The position numbers were made by a program, and so were the translations under genes. This document shows positions 7,480-15,850 of a DNA stretch of 64,000 nt, piece after piece; position 1 is the first letter of the stretch; each line of letters opens with the position of its first letter. Below the pieces are notes generated by a model that saw only the letters and a program-made list of their open reading frames with translations, was not told where the DNA came from and searched no databases. Origin of the DNA: Brevibacterium moorei (GTDB lineage: Bacteria; Actinomycetota; Actinomycetes; Actinomycetales; Brevibacteriaceae); NCBI RefSeq assembly GCF_024580735.1, contig NZ_JANIJX010000002.1, forward strand, positions 1 to 64,000. Reading direction: 5' to 3'.

Positions 7480-9550
7480 CACCTCGAAGACCCCAGCAGG
7501 ATCCGAGCGACTGCCCGTGGACCACGATGTCCTGGCCGGTCTGGCCGATGGCCCGCGCCGGGACTTCCGCCTGCGCGGTCGCGCCTTCGCCGGCGACCCG
7601 GCCCTGCGACAGCCCGCCGATGATCCCAGCCTCGAGGCGCAGCGATCGGCTACCACCCGCGCCGCATTGGAATTGGGCAAACAGGGCTTTCCAGCTCAGA
7701 GTCTGCCTCGAGCACTGGGCGGGCAGGAGGCCTTCGCCGCCTATGTCGCGGGCTTCGAGGAGACTCTGCTGGCCAGCCCCTCGGCGCAGATCAAGGCCGG
7801 CGTCCAATACGGACTCTTCGGCGGAGCGATCCAGCACCTGGGCAATGCCGCCCAGCACGAACGCTGGCTGCGCGCCGTTATGGCCGGCGAGCTAATGGGC
7901 AGCTTCGCGATGACCGAGATCGGCCACGGTTCCGACGTGGCGGCGCTGGGCACCACCGCCACCTACGATCCCGCCACACAGGAATTCGAGGTCCACACCC
8001 CGTTCAGAGCCGCGACCAAGGACTACATCGGCAACGCCGCCAGGGATGCACGGGCCGCGGTCGTCTTCGTCCGTCTCATCACCCGGGGCGTGGACCACGG
8101 CATCCACGCGCTGTTCGTCCCGCTGCGCACGGAGGAGGGTCAGACCCTGCCCGGCATCACGATCGAGGACGACGGGTACAAGGGCGGCCTGCCGGGCGTA
8201 GACAACGGCCGCATCGCCTTCGACCGGATCCGGGTGCCGCGGGCCAACCTGCTGGACCGCTATGGCCAGGTGGCCGCGGACGGAACGTACACCTCGGACA
8301 TCGAATCGCCCGGGCGCCGCTTCTTCACGATGCTCGGCACCCTGGTCCAGGGGCGGGTGTCCCTGGACGGGGCGGCCACGGTCGGTGCGAAGCTCGCACT
8401 CGACATCGCAGTGCGCTATGCGCTGGCCCGCAGGCAGTTCGCCGGCGCGGACGCCGACGAGGAGACGACCCTGCTGGACTATGCCCAGCACCAGCGCAGG
8501 CTCATGCCGGCGCTGGCCCGGACCTGGGCGAACGCCGCAGCCCACGAGTCTTTACTGGGAGACTTCGAGCGGGTTTTCTCCGGCGCAGACGACACCGACG
8601 AGGCCAGGCAGACCCTGGAGACACGGGCGGCGGGCTTCAAGGCCCTGAGCACCTGGGACGCCCTGGACATCGTCCAGGAATGCCGGGAGGCCTGTGGCGG
8701 CCAGGGATTCCTGGCCGAGAACCGCTTGGTGGGGCTGCACCAGGATCTGGACGTCTATGCGACCTTCGAAGGCGATAACACCGTCCTGCTGCAGTTGGTG
8801 GGCAAACGCCTGCTGGGAGACTACGCGGCCGAGTTGAAGGACGTGGACTTCGGCGGGGTGGCCCGGTACATCGGCACCCAGGCGGCCGAACACTCGCTCT
8901 ACCGCACAGGCCTGGCCAGCGCGGGGCGCACGATCGGTGACATCTTCACCCCTGCACTCAACGCCAGGCGGATCCGTTCGGGCAAACTGATCGGGGCTCT
9001 GCTGGCCGAACGCGTGCGGGTCATGGTGGCGCAGCTGGCCGGCGACCTGCGACCTGCGGCCAAGGCCTCACCGGAGGCCGCCGCCGAACTGTTCAACCGG
9101 CATCAGCACGAGCTCATCGAGACCGCCCGCGCCTATGTCGAGATGCTCAAATGGGAGGCCATCGACGCGCAGTACAAGCAGATCGACAGGGCGGCACACC
9201 CGGCCGAGGCGAAGTTGGTCAAACGGCTGCGCGATCTATTCGGGCTGAGCCTGATCGAACAGCACATCGGTTGGCACCTGATGTACGGTCGACTGCCCAT
9301 GGCCAGGGCCAGGCAGGTCGGTCCTGCGATCGACCGACTGTGCGGCCTGCTGGCCGACAATGCACTGGACATCGTGGAGGCCTTCGGATTCGGTCCCGAA
9401 CATCGCCGGGCCCCGATCGCCGACGGCGCCGAGGCCGCCCGCCAGGACGAGGCCCGCGCCCACTACCGCGCGGGCCGGGCAACATCGACCTGGCCGGCCG
9501 ATGAGAAGGCGATCTACAAGTCGAAGATGGCCGCGCGCCGGAGGCGCTGA
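7469..9550 (+). CDS. Acyl-CoA oxidase/dehydrogenase family protein
   Basis: The 693-residue flavoprotein oxidises acyl-CoA to trans-2-enoyl-CoA. It matches the long acyl-CoA oxidase branch. The MTEIGHGSDVA FAD-contacting motif is near residue 150. The oxidase signature with GGLPGVDNG and IAFDRIRVPRANLLDRY is near 235-260. The CGGQGFLAENR loop and FEGDNTVLLQ, with the catalytic Glu, lie near 410-440. Oxidase-specific C-terminal helices complete it. Whether electrons pass to oxygen or to ETF is not decided by sequence. ATG 7469 has GGAGGAG seven bases upstream. With the divergent hydratase, reductase and thiolase it completes a beta-oxidation cycle. Confidence 0.87.
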   Translation: MNADTSKTPAGSERLPVDHDVLAGLADGPRRDFRLRGRAFAGDPALRQPADDPSLEAQRSATTRAALELGKQGFPAQSLPRALGGQEAFAAYVAGFEETLLASPSAQIKAGVQYGLFGGAIQHLGNAAQHERWLRAVMAGELMGSFAMTEIGHGSDVAALGTTATYDPATQEFEVHTPFRAATKDYIGNAARDARAAVVFVRLITRGVDHGIHALFVPLRTEEGQTLPGITIEDDGYKGGLPGVDNGRIAFDRIRVPRANLLDRYGQVAADGTYTSDIESPGRRFFTMLGTLVQGRVSLDGAATVGAKLALDIAVRYALARRQFAGADADEETTLLDYAQHQRRLMPALARTWANAAAHESLLGDFERVFSGADDTDEARQTLETRAAGFKALSTWDALDIVQECREACGGQGFLAENRLVGLHQDLDVYATFEGDNTVLLQLVGKRLLGDYAAELKDVDFGGVARYIGTQAAEHSLYRTGLASAGRTIGDIFTPALNARRIRSGKLIGALLAERVRVMVAQLAGDLRPAAKASPEAAAELFNRHQHELIETARAYVEMLKWEAIDAQYKQIDRAAHPAEAKLVKRLRDLFGLSLIEQHIGWHLMYGRLPMARARQVGPAIDRLCGLLADNALDIVEAFGFGPEHRRAPIADGAEAARQDEARAHYRAGRATSTWPADEKAIYKSKMAARRRR

Positions 9551-9580
9551 GGTCGCCCGCCGGGGCGGCCGCCCACCACT

Positions 9581-9613
9581 GCGGTTTCCGCCCCGGCAGC
9601 CGCGGGAAACCGC
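9581..9613 (+). terminator. Hairpin after acyl-CoA oxidase gene
   Basis: GCGGTTTCC (9581-9589) pairs with GGAAACCGC (9605-9613) across a 15-base loop, 30 bases after the oxidase stop. It is GC-rich without a T-run, as is common for actinobacterial terminators. Confidence 0.5.
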
Positions 9614-9673
9614 GCAGCCGGAGCCTGCGGGACAGATGAAAGGCGTCTTACCTTCGCTTGCTAATCTCATGAC

Positions 9674-10321
9674 ATGACGACCAAGCGCACCAGCCGCACT
9701 CTGCTCGCCCTGTCCTCCCCCATCCTCGCGGTCGGACTGCTAGCCGGTTGCGGCTCCGGCACCCCGACCGACTCACCGAGCTCCGGCTCCCCGGCTCCCA
9801 GTACCTCACCCACATCCGTTGATGCCCCGGCGGCCACGGACTCCACGGGTCCCGCCACGATTCCCACCGCCTCGGCCTTCGGAGAGAACATCGATCTGGC
9901 CACACAGAACATGCCGATCACACCGGCGGCCGCACTCGAGGCCGCGCAGCAGAAAGCGCAGGGCACCTTCTACACGATCGAGTTGGACTTCGAGCAGCGG
10001 AATTCCGCCTGGGAGTACGAACTCGGCTTCCAGCACGACCGGACGGAGTACGAGGTCTCCGTCGATGCGGTTACGGGCAAGGTCGTCGATGTTCACAAGG
10101 AGGCCACAGACGATCGGGAGACGCCCATCGAGGTCGACAAGCCCCTGCCGTATTCCGAGGCGCTTTCCCTGGCCCAGGAGAAGTCCTCCGGCAGGCTGAC
10201 CGGCTGGTCGTTGGAGGCCGATGACGGCCGCATCGACTACTCCTTCGACTTCGACGAGGACGGCAAGGACGTCGATGTCACGGTGGACACCGCGACGAAA
10301 CGGGCCTTCATCGACGATTGA
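9674..10321 (+). CDS. PepSY-domain lipoprotein
   Basis: This 215-residue exported lipoprotein has a basic N-terminus, a hydrophobic core and the lipobox LAGC (Cys about 27). A Ser/Pro/Thr-rich linker runs to about 65. Two PepSY repeats follow: ITPAAALEAA...YEVSVDAVTGKVVDV and LPYSEALSLA...VDVTVDTATKRAFID. PepSY domains often inhibit peptidases or modulate envelope sensors. It is strongly acidic overall. A paralogue of the same design is at 12889-13527, and the two bracket a permease and dimethylargininase. No specific role can be assigned. Confidence 0.8.
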   Translation: MTTKRTSRTLLALSSPILAVGLLAGCGSGTPTDSPSSGSPAPSTSPTSVDAPAATDSTGPATIPTASAFGENIDLATQNMPITPAAALEAAQQKAQGTFYTIELDFEQRNSAWEYELGFQHDRTEYEVSVDAVTGKVVDVHKEATDDRETPIEVDKPLPYSEALSLAQEKSSGRLTGWSLEADDGRIDYSFDFDEDGKDVDVTVDTATKRAFIDD

Positions 10322-10442
10322 TCCGCACGGTCCCGGCCACCTGCCACCAGGTCGGAACCTCCTTGGGGTGAGGATCACACCGATCCGTTCCGACGTCCAC
10401 TTCCAGCAGGGTGCATAATTATTAGGTTCAGTGCATGGATTG

Positions 10443-10479
10443 GGGTGAACATCCCACACCCGCATGTGAGCGTTCACCC
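10443..10479. promoter_or_regulatory. Inverted repeat upstream of permease
   Basis: GGGTGAAC (10443-10450) and GTTCACCC (10472-10479) are exact inverted complements with a 21-base spacer. They lie 26 bases before the permease start. It may be an operator or an mRNA hairpin. AT-rich sequence (ATAATTATTAGG, 10415-10426) just upstream could hold the promoter. Confidence 0.35.
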
Positions 10480-10504
10480 ATCAGCCCAGCGGCAAAGGAC
10501 CATC

Positions 10505-11923
10505 GTGGCAGAATCGTTCGCCCGCCAGCTCTTCCGGCGTCGCCTCCCGGCCGATCCCCAGGCTCAGGGCTCCGGCCTGCGCCGGTCCATGTCGACCTTC
10601 CACCTCATGATGATCGGGGTCGGCGGGACAGTGGGAACCGGGATCTTCTTCATCATGTCGGAGGCCGTTCCAGAAGCCGGTCCCGCCGTCATCGTGTCAT
10701 TCGTCCTGGCCGCCGTGGTCGCCGGACTCACCGTCCTGTGCTATGCCGAACTGGCCTCGACGATTCCGGCCTCGGGATCCTCGTACTCCTTCACCTACGC
10801 CACCATGGGCGAACTCATCGCCTTCGTCGTGGGAGCCTGCCTCATCTTGGAATACGGCGTGTCCGCGGCAGCTGTGGCGGTGGGTTGGTCCGAATACCTC
10901 AACCTGCTCCTGGAGAACCTGTTCGGCATCAGCTTCCCACCGGCGCTGTCGGCCGCGCCCGATGCAGGAGGGATCGTCAACGTCCCCGCCATCATCCTGG
11001 TCGCCCTGTGCCTGGTGCTGTTATTGCGCGGGGCCAGCGAATCGGCCCGCGCCAACAGTGTCATGGTGCTCATCAAGCTGGCCGTGCTCATCGTCTTCGT
11101 GGGCATCGCGTTCACCGGCTTCACCGCCGACCACTTCGCAAACTTCGCCCCCGAGGGCATCCGGGGCATCTCGATGGCGACCGGTTCACTGTTCTTCAGC
11201 TACATCGGTCTGGACGCTGTCGCCACCGCCGGCGGCGAGGTCAAGAATCCCCGCAAGGCGATGCCCCGCGCGCTCATCGGGGCCCTGGCCATCGTCACGC
11301 TCATCTACCTGCTCGTCGCAGTGGCGGCCCTGGGCGCGCAGGCCCCTGCACAGTTCGGCGCACAGCAGGCCAGCCTGGCCACCATCGTGCAGAACCTGAT
11401 CGGGCAGACCTGGCCGGGCACGGTGCTGGCGATCGGCGCGGTCATCTCGATCTTCTCCGTCACCCTTATCTGCCTGTACGGCCAGACGCGCATCCTGTAC
11501 TCGATGAGCCGCGACGGGCTGGCGCCGCGGGTCTTCGCCCGGATCAGCCCGCGGACCCACGTCCCCGCGGCGGGCGCCTGGATCGTCTGCGCCGTCGTCG
11601 CCGTCCTGGCCGGCCTCCTCCCTCTGGGGATCCTGGCCGACCTGACCTCGATCGGAACCCTGACTGCCTTCCTCCTGGTCAGCCTGGGCGTGATCATCCT
11701 GCGCCGGACCAGGCCGGACCTGCCCCGCGGCTTCAAGGTCCCCGGATACCCCGTCACCCCGGTCCTGTCGATCCTGGCCTGCCTCTACGTGATCAGCGGC
11801 CTGCAACCGATCACCCTCATCGCCTTCGTCATCTGGATAGCCGTGGCCCTGATCTTCTACTTCACCTGGAGCCGCCGGCATTCGACCCTGGCGATGGCGG
11901 CGGACCCAGGCCGAATCGAATAG
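10505..11923 (+). CDS. APC-family amino acid permease, cationic amino acid transporter-like
   Basis: The 472-residue integral membrane protein has about 12 to 13 helices. Helix 1 carries the APC hallmark GVGGTVGTGIFFI. The family segment FFSYIGLDAVATAGGEVKNP (about residues 218-237) and QTRILYSMSRDGLAP near 325 are typical of YfnA/CAT transporters. GTG 10505 has AAAGGA six bases upstream. The dimethylargininase gene follows 81 bases later on the same strand, so uptake of arginine, ornithine or methylated arginines is a reasonable inference; the substrate is not shown by sequence. Confidence 0.85.
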   Translation: MAESFARQLFRRRLPADPQAQGSGLRRSMSTFHLMMIGVGGTVGTGIFFIMSEAVPEAGPAVIVSFVLAAVVAGLTVLCYAELASTIPASGSSYSFTYATMGELIAFVVGACLILEYGVSAAAVAVGWSEYLNLLLENLFGISFPPALSAAPDAGGIVNVPAIILVALCLVLLLRGASESARANSVMVLIKLAVLIVFVGIAFTGFTADHFANFAPEGIRGISMATGSLFFSYIGLDAVATAGGEVKNPRKAMPRALIGALAIVTLIYLLVAVAALGAQAPAQFGAQQASLATIVQNLIGQTWPGTVLAIGAVISIFSVTLICLYGQTRILYSMSRDGLAPRVFARISPRTHVPAAGAWIVCAVVAVLAGLLPLGILADLTSIGTLTAFLLVSLGVIILRRTRPDLPRGFKVPGYPVTPVLSILACLYVISGLQPITLIAFVIWIAVALIFYFTWSRRHSTLAMAADPGRIE

Positions 11924-12004
11924 CCGGACCACACTATCCTGGAGACGGCGCGCCCCAACCGCCCTCTGATTTTTCGCAGTACACAACCATATGAAAGGCA
12001 GACG

Positions 12005-12778
12005 ATGTCGAAGATCGCCCTGGTCCGCAAACCCAGCCCCAATCTGAATGAGGGACTGGTCGACAACATCGAGCGCGTCCCGGTCGACGTCCCTCTGGCC
12101 ATGCAGCAGTGGGAGGGCTATGTCCACACTTTGCAGGAAGCCGGCTGGGATACCCGCGAAGTCGAACCCGCCCCGGACTGCGCTGACGCGGTTTTCGTCG
12201 AGGACTCCGTGCTGATGTACAAGAATGTCGCCGTGTCCATGCACTCCGGCGCTCCCAGCCGCCAGGCCGAACCCGCCGGCACGCGCAGTGTCGTCGCAGG
12301 GCTGGGCTGCTCACTCAACCAGATCACAGAGCCCGGCACCATGGACGGCGGTGACATCCTCAAGATCGGCGACACGATCTATGTGGGCCAGGGCGGCCGG
12401 ACCAATGCCGAGGGCATCCGCCAGCTGCGCGCCATCCTCACGCCCCTGGGCGCCACAGTCGTGGCCGTGCCGGTGACCAAGGTCCTGCACCTGAAGACCG
12501 CAGTCACCGCGCTGCCCGACGGCACGGTGATCGGCTACCCCGACTTCGTCGACAATCCCTCGATCTTCGAGCGCTTCATCCCGGTCCCCGAGGAACACGG
12601 AACAGCCGTCGTCTGCCTGTCCGATTCGCATGTCGTCATGTCCGCTTCCGCACCCCGGACCGCTGAGCTGATCCGCGGCCTGGGATACCGGGTGACGACG
12701 GTTGAGATCACCGAGTTCGAGAAGCTCGAGGGCTGTGTGACCTGCCTGTCTGTGCGCGTGCGCGGTCTGGCCGACTGA
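12005..12778 (+). CDS. ddaH: Dimethylargininase (N(omega),N(omega)-dimethylarginine dimethylaminohydrolase)
   Basis: The 257-residue protein matches bacterial DDAH in length (P. aeruginosa enzyme about 254). The amidinotransferase-fold landmarks are present: FVEDS (Glu66, Asp67), GTMDGGD (Asp114), LHLKTAVT with His162, and catalytic cysteine Cys247 in VTCLSVR. It hydrolyses mono- or dimethylarginine to citrulline plus a methylamine. ATG 12005 follows GAAAGGCAG. It lies downstream of a permease, suggesting an import-and-use pair for methylated arginines released from protein turnover. Arginine deiminase itself is longer (about 400 residues) and is less likely. Confidence 0.88.
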   Translation: MSKIALVRKPSPNLNEGLVDNIERVPVDVPLAMQQWEGYVHTLQEAGWDTREVEPAPDCADAVFVEDSVLMYKNVAVSMHSGAPSRQAEPAGTRSVVAGLGCSLNQITEPGTMDGGDILKIGDTIYVGQGGRTNAEGIRQLRAILTPLGATVVAVPVTKVLHLKTAVTALPDGTVIGYPDFVDNPSIFERFIPVPEEHGTAVVCLSDSHVVMSASAPRTAELIRGLGYRVTTVEITEFEKLEGCVTCLSVRVRGLAD

Positions 12779-12829
12779 ATCGGCCTGCCGGATCACCCGG
12801 TCCCAACCGGGCGGTCCGGCCGCCGATTC
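12777..12829 (+). terminator. Hairpin terminator after ddaH
   Basis: GAATCGGC (12777-12784) pairs with GCCGATTC (12822-12829). Inside, CCGGA/TCCGG and CCCGGT/AACCGGG extend the stem. It overlaps the ddaH stop codon and precedes the next gene's promoter region. Confidence 0.6.
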
Positions 12830-12888
12830 GACACGCCCTGGCCGGTCCTCGGTTGCATTGGCGCGTCCGGGGTCGTTAGCGTGGCCGC

Positions 12889-13527
12889 ATGTTATCCAAG
12901 ACAACTCGACTTGCTGCCATAGCCGTTCTTTCCGCAGGTTCCCTGGGCGCTCTGGCCGCCTGCTCCCCTGCCGGCGACCAGAACGGCCCCGGGCAGGAAG
13001 CCGGGGCCTCCGACCAAGCCGCGCAGGCCTCGGCGCCGGCGGAGAAGCCGAAGGCGGCCGCACCGAAGGCCCAGCACAAGGATTTCGGGAAATCCACGAA
13101 CATCGCCGATAAGCCCGTCCCCGTCGACCCCGAGCAGGCCGTTGCCGCCGCTAGGGAATACTCCGGCGGCGGCGAGCTGCAGGAGATGAAACTGTCCTAT
13201 GACCGCTTGTACCGCACCTGGGCCTACCAGGTGCGCACCGTCAATGGCCGTCTGCAATCACAGGCGGTGATCGACGCGATCTCCGCGAAGGCGCTCGATC
13301 ACGGTTCCCAGCAGCTGGGCAAGAAGGAGAAGGTGGGCACGGTCGACGACTCCAAGACCGTGTCCTACGATAAAGCCCTGCACGCTGCCACCTCGCAGAC
13401 CGACGGCAGCCTGATCCGCTGGGATCTCAGCACCGAAGATTCCCCCACCTACACTTTCGAACTCGACCAGGACGGCGCCGTGCACAGTGTGGCGGTCGAC
13501 GCGCACTCCGGCAAGGTCAGGGACTGA
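12889..13527 (+). CDS. PepSY-domain lipoprotein, paralogue of 9674-10321
   Basis: The 212-residue lipoprotein has a signal peptide ending in lipobox LAAC (Cys25) and an Ala/Pro/Lys-rich linker. Two PepSY-like units follow: VDPEQAVAAAREY...AVIDAISAKALDH and VSYDKALHAATSQ...VHSVAVDAHSGKVRD. It parallels the lipoprotein upstream of the permease in length, linker and duplicated domain, so the two arose by duplication. It sits after the ddaH terminator and converges on the binding-protein gene. Role unknown. Confidence 0.78.
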   Translation: MLSKTTRLAAIAVLSAGSLGALAACSPAGDQNGPGQEAGASDQAAQASAPAEKPKAAAPKAQHKDFGKSTNIADKPVPVDPEQAVAAAREYSGGGELQEMKLSYDRLYRTWAYQVRTVNGRLQSQAVIDAISAKALDHGSQQLGKKEKVGTVDDSKTVSYDKALHAATSQTDGSLIRWDLSTEDSPTYTFELDQDGAVHSVAVDAHSGKVRD

Positions 13528-13568
13528 CCCGTCCCAGCCGGATCGCGCGATGCCGGATACCCCGCGAT

Positions 13569-14462
13569 TCAGTATTCCTCGATGGAGGGAATCTGGACCT
13601 GGGAGGAATCGCCCAGCGTGTGCTCGAAGCCCTTCTTCCAGTCGCCCTTGTCCTCGGATTCCTGCAGCGCCTTGTTCACGGCCTTGCGCATGGTCGTGTC
13701 GCCGTGTTTCATCGCGATGCCATAGGGCTCCTCGGTGAACAGATCTGAGGTCGTCTTGAACTTCCCGTCGTACTGGGCCGCATAGCCGCGCAGAATCGCG
13801 TCATCGGTCGTCACGGCCTCCACCGAACCGCTCTCCAGGTCGGTCACGCACTTCGAATAGGTGTCGTAGGTGACCAGGTTGACCTTCGGGTTCTTCTCCT
13901 TGATCTGCTGTGCGGAGTTCGAACCGTCGACCGAACAGATCTTCTTGCCAGTCACATCGTCGGGTCCCTTGATGTCCTCATTGTCTGCGGGCACCAGGAA
14001 GCCCTGGCCGGTGACATAGTAGGGGCCGGCGAAGTCGACGACCTTCTTGCGCTCGGGATTGATCGTATAGGTTGCCACCAGCATGTCGATCTTGCCGTTC
14101 TGGATGAAGGGCTCCCGATTGGCCGAGACCGTCTCCGTCCAGTTGATCTGATCGGTGGAGAATCCCAGCTTCGCGGCGATCATCTTGGCGATTTCGACGT
14201 CGAAGCCCTCCGGCTTGTCTTTGCCCACGGGCATATTGCCCAGGCCGGGCTGGTCGAACTTCACGCCGATGTTGATCTTGCCGGCCTTCTTGGCCTTCTC
14301 CAGGACCGGAGAGCCGGAAACGTCGACGTCCTGGGCTACCTCGTATTCCGGCGCGGCTGCTGAGTCACCGCCGGCCTCCGGCGTGCCCGACTGGCCACAG
14401 GCCGAGAGTCCGAGCAGTGCGGCAGCACTCAATGCGAGGACGGGGAGGAAATGGCGTTTCAT
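13569..14462 (-). CDS. Glutamate/polar amino acid-binding lipoprotein (SBP family 3)
   Basis: The 297-residue protein is a periplasmic-binding-protein family 3 receptor for an ABC importer. The signal peptide ends in LSAC. KINIGVKFDQPGLG opens the first lobe, GFDVEIAKMIAAKLGF is the family signature, and VATYTINPERKKVVDFAGPY and a CSVDGSNS hinge follow. It resembles GluB of the corynebacterial glutamate system. No permease or ATPase gene for it is adjacent, so it is an orphan receptor here. An AAGGAGCACTG context precedes ATG 14462. Confidence 0.85.
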   Translation of the reverse strand: MKRHFLPVLALSAAALLGLSACGQSGTPEAGGDSAAAPEYEVAQDVDVSGSPVLEKAKKAGKINIGVKFDQPGLGNMPVGKDKPEGFDVEIAKMIAAKLGFSTDQINWTETVSANREPFIQNGKIDMLVATYTINPERKKVVDFAGPYYVTGQGFLVPADNEDIKGPDDVTGKKICSVDGSNSAQQIKEKNPKVNLVTYDTYSKCVTDLESGSVEAVTTDDAILRGYAAQYDGKFKTTSDLFTEEPYGIAMKHGDTTMRKAVNKALQESEDKGDWKKGFEHTLGDSSQVQIPSIEEY

Positions 14463-14580
14463 CAGTGCTCCTTGGCGTGGGGAACGTGGGAGTTACCTGA
14501 CTCACACTACTATGGTCGGAGTCACAGCGCCACTGGAGGCGGCCCAGCGGAGTCGACCCGCAAGGCCGGGGCGACGGATC

Positions 14581-15699
14581 CTATTGGCCCAAGAAGTCCC
14601 GCAACCGCTCCCCGACCTGCTTGGCCTCGGTCAGGAATCCGTCGTGGCCGGCCCGGGTGGGGATAGTCGCATAGTCGACCCGACCGGGCAGGGCCTGCGC
14701 CAGTTCGAGCACCTGCTGAGGCGGGTACAGGCGATCCGTCGACATCGACAGGACGAGGAAGTCCTGCGTGGCGCCGGCCAGTGCCGAACGCAGGCTGCCG
14801 TCACCTCGACCCCGACGGATGTCATGATCGCGCAGAGCGTTCGTGAGCACGATATACGCCTGCGCATCGAAGCGGCCCACCAGTTTGCGGGCCTGGTGAT
14901 CCAGATAGGACTGGATCGAATAGTAGGCGTCCTTACCGTAGACCGGGACGTCCGTGGTCTCCTGCAGGTTGCGTTCGAAGCGCTCGTTGAGCTCGGCATC
15001 CGCCCGGTACGTCAGATGCGCTATCTGCCTGGCCAATCCCAGCCCCGCCTTGGGGAACCGCCCCAACGCCAGATAGTCGCCACCGCAGTAATCGGGATCC
15101 AGCTGGATCGCCTGCACCTGGGCGTGGGCCCAGGCGATCTGGTCGGCCAAGGAGTACGCGGGTGCGGCCAGGATAGCGGCCCGGCGCACCCGCTGCGGCG
15201 CCAGGAGAATGAACTCGAGTGCCCTCGCCCCTCCCATGGAGCCGCCGATGACGGTGTCCCAGACACCGATGCCGAGGTGATCGGACAGAGCCAGTTCGAC
15301 CCTGGCCTGATCGCGCACGCTGACCGAGGGGAAGCGCCCTCCGTAGGGCAGCCCGTCGGGGGCGAAGGACGTGGGTCCGGTGCTCCCGGTACAACCGCCG
15401 AGCGCATTCGAACACACCACGAAATACCGATTCGTGTCGATTGCCCTGCCGGGACCCACCAGCGCCTCCCACCACCCAGGGGCGAAGGACGTGGAGTTCT
15501 CATTGGCGTTCGCGTCGCTGACCCCGGAGGTGACATGGGAGTCCCCCGTCAGGGCGTGTTCGATCAGAATCGCGTTCGAGGCATCGGCGTTGAGAGTGCC
15601 GAAGGTCTCATAGGCGATGCGAACCTCCGGCAGCATCGCACCGCAGTCCAACCCGACATCCTCCAGGTCCAGAACGGCTCTCTGCGCTGCGACTACCAT
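14581..15699 (-). CDS. metX: Homoserine O-acetyltransferase
   Basis: This 372-residue alpha/beta-hydrolase-fold enzyme transfers acetyl from acetyl-CoA to homoserine in methionine synthesis. Ser154 lies in GGSMGGARALE, Asp322 in STDRLYPP and His352 in RAGHDGF, forming the catalytic triad. HALTGDSHV near 50 and GGCTGSTGP near 101 are typical of MetX. Length fits the family. GGAGGAATC precedes ATG 15699. It lies 136 bases after metY on the same strand, and product flows from MetX to MetY. No SAM or T-box riboswitch is seen upstream. Confidence 0.93.
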   Translation of the reverse strand: MVVAAQRAVLDLEDVGLDCGAMLPEVRIAYETFGTLNADASNAILIEHALTGDSHVTSGVSDANANENSTSFAPGWWEALVGPGRAIDTNRYFVVCSNALGGCTGSTGPTSFAPDGLPYGGRFPSVSVRDQARVELALSDHLGIGVWDTVIGGSMGGARALEFILLAPQRVRRAAILAAPAYSLADQIAWAHAQVQAIQLDPDYCGGDYLALGRFPKAGLGLARQIAHLTYRADAELNERFERNLQETTDVPVYGKDAYYSIQSYLDHQARKLVGRFDAQAYIVLTNALRDHDIRRGRGDGSLRSALAGATQDFLVLSMSTDRLYPPQQVLELAQALPGRVDYATIPTRAGHDGFLTEAKQVGERLRDFLGQ

Positions 15700-15810
15700 G
15701 ATTCCTCCGGTCGAAATGGACGGTTCCCGAACACTGTCGCACAGGGAACCGCGGTAGACCCCGCCGAAGTACTTAATTCGACTTATTGCCCCGCCGGAGT
15801 ATGGAATCCA

Positions 15811-15850
15811 TCACTTCGCTGCCGCCCTGGGTTCATCACTTCGCTGCCGC
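15811..15850. repeat. Short tandem duplication at the metY 3' end
   Basis: TCACTTCGCTGCCGC occurs at 15811-15825 and again at 15836-15850, offset by 25 bases. The second copy contains the last codons and stop of metY. It looks like a local duplication of the gene end; the extra copy lies in the untranslated spacer. Confidence 0.7.

Noticed and set aside
9581..9613. Hairpin as part of a riboswitch for the downstream lipoprotein
   Set aside because: It lies close to the preceding gene's stop and shows only a simple stem, which fits a terminator.
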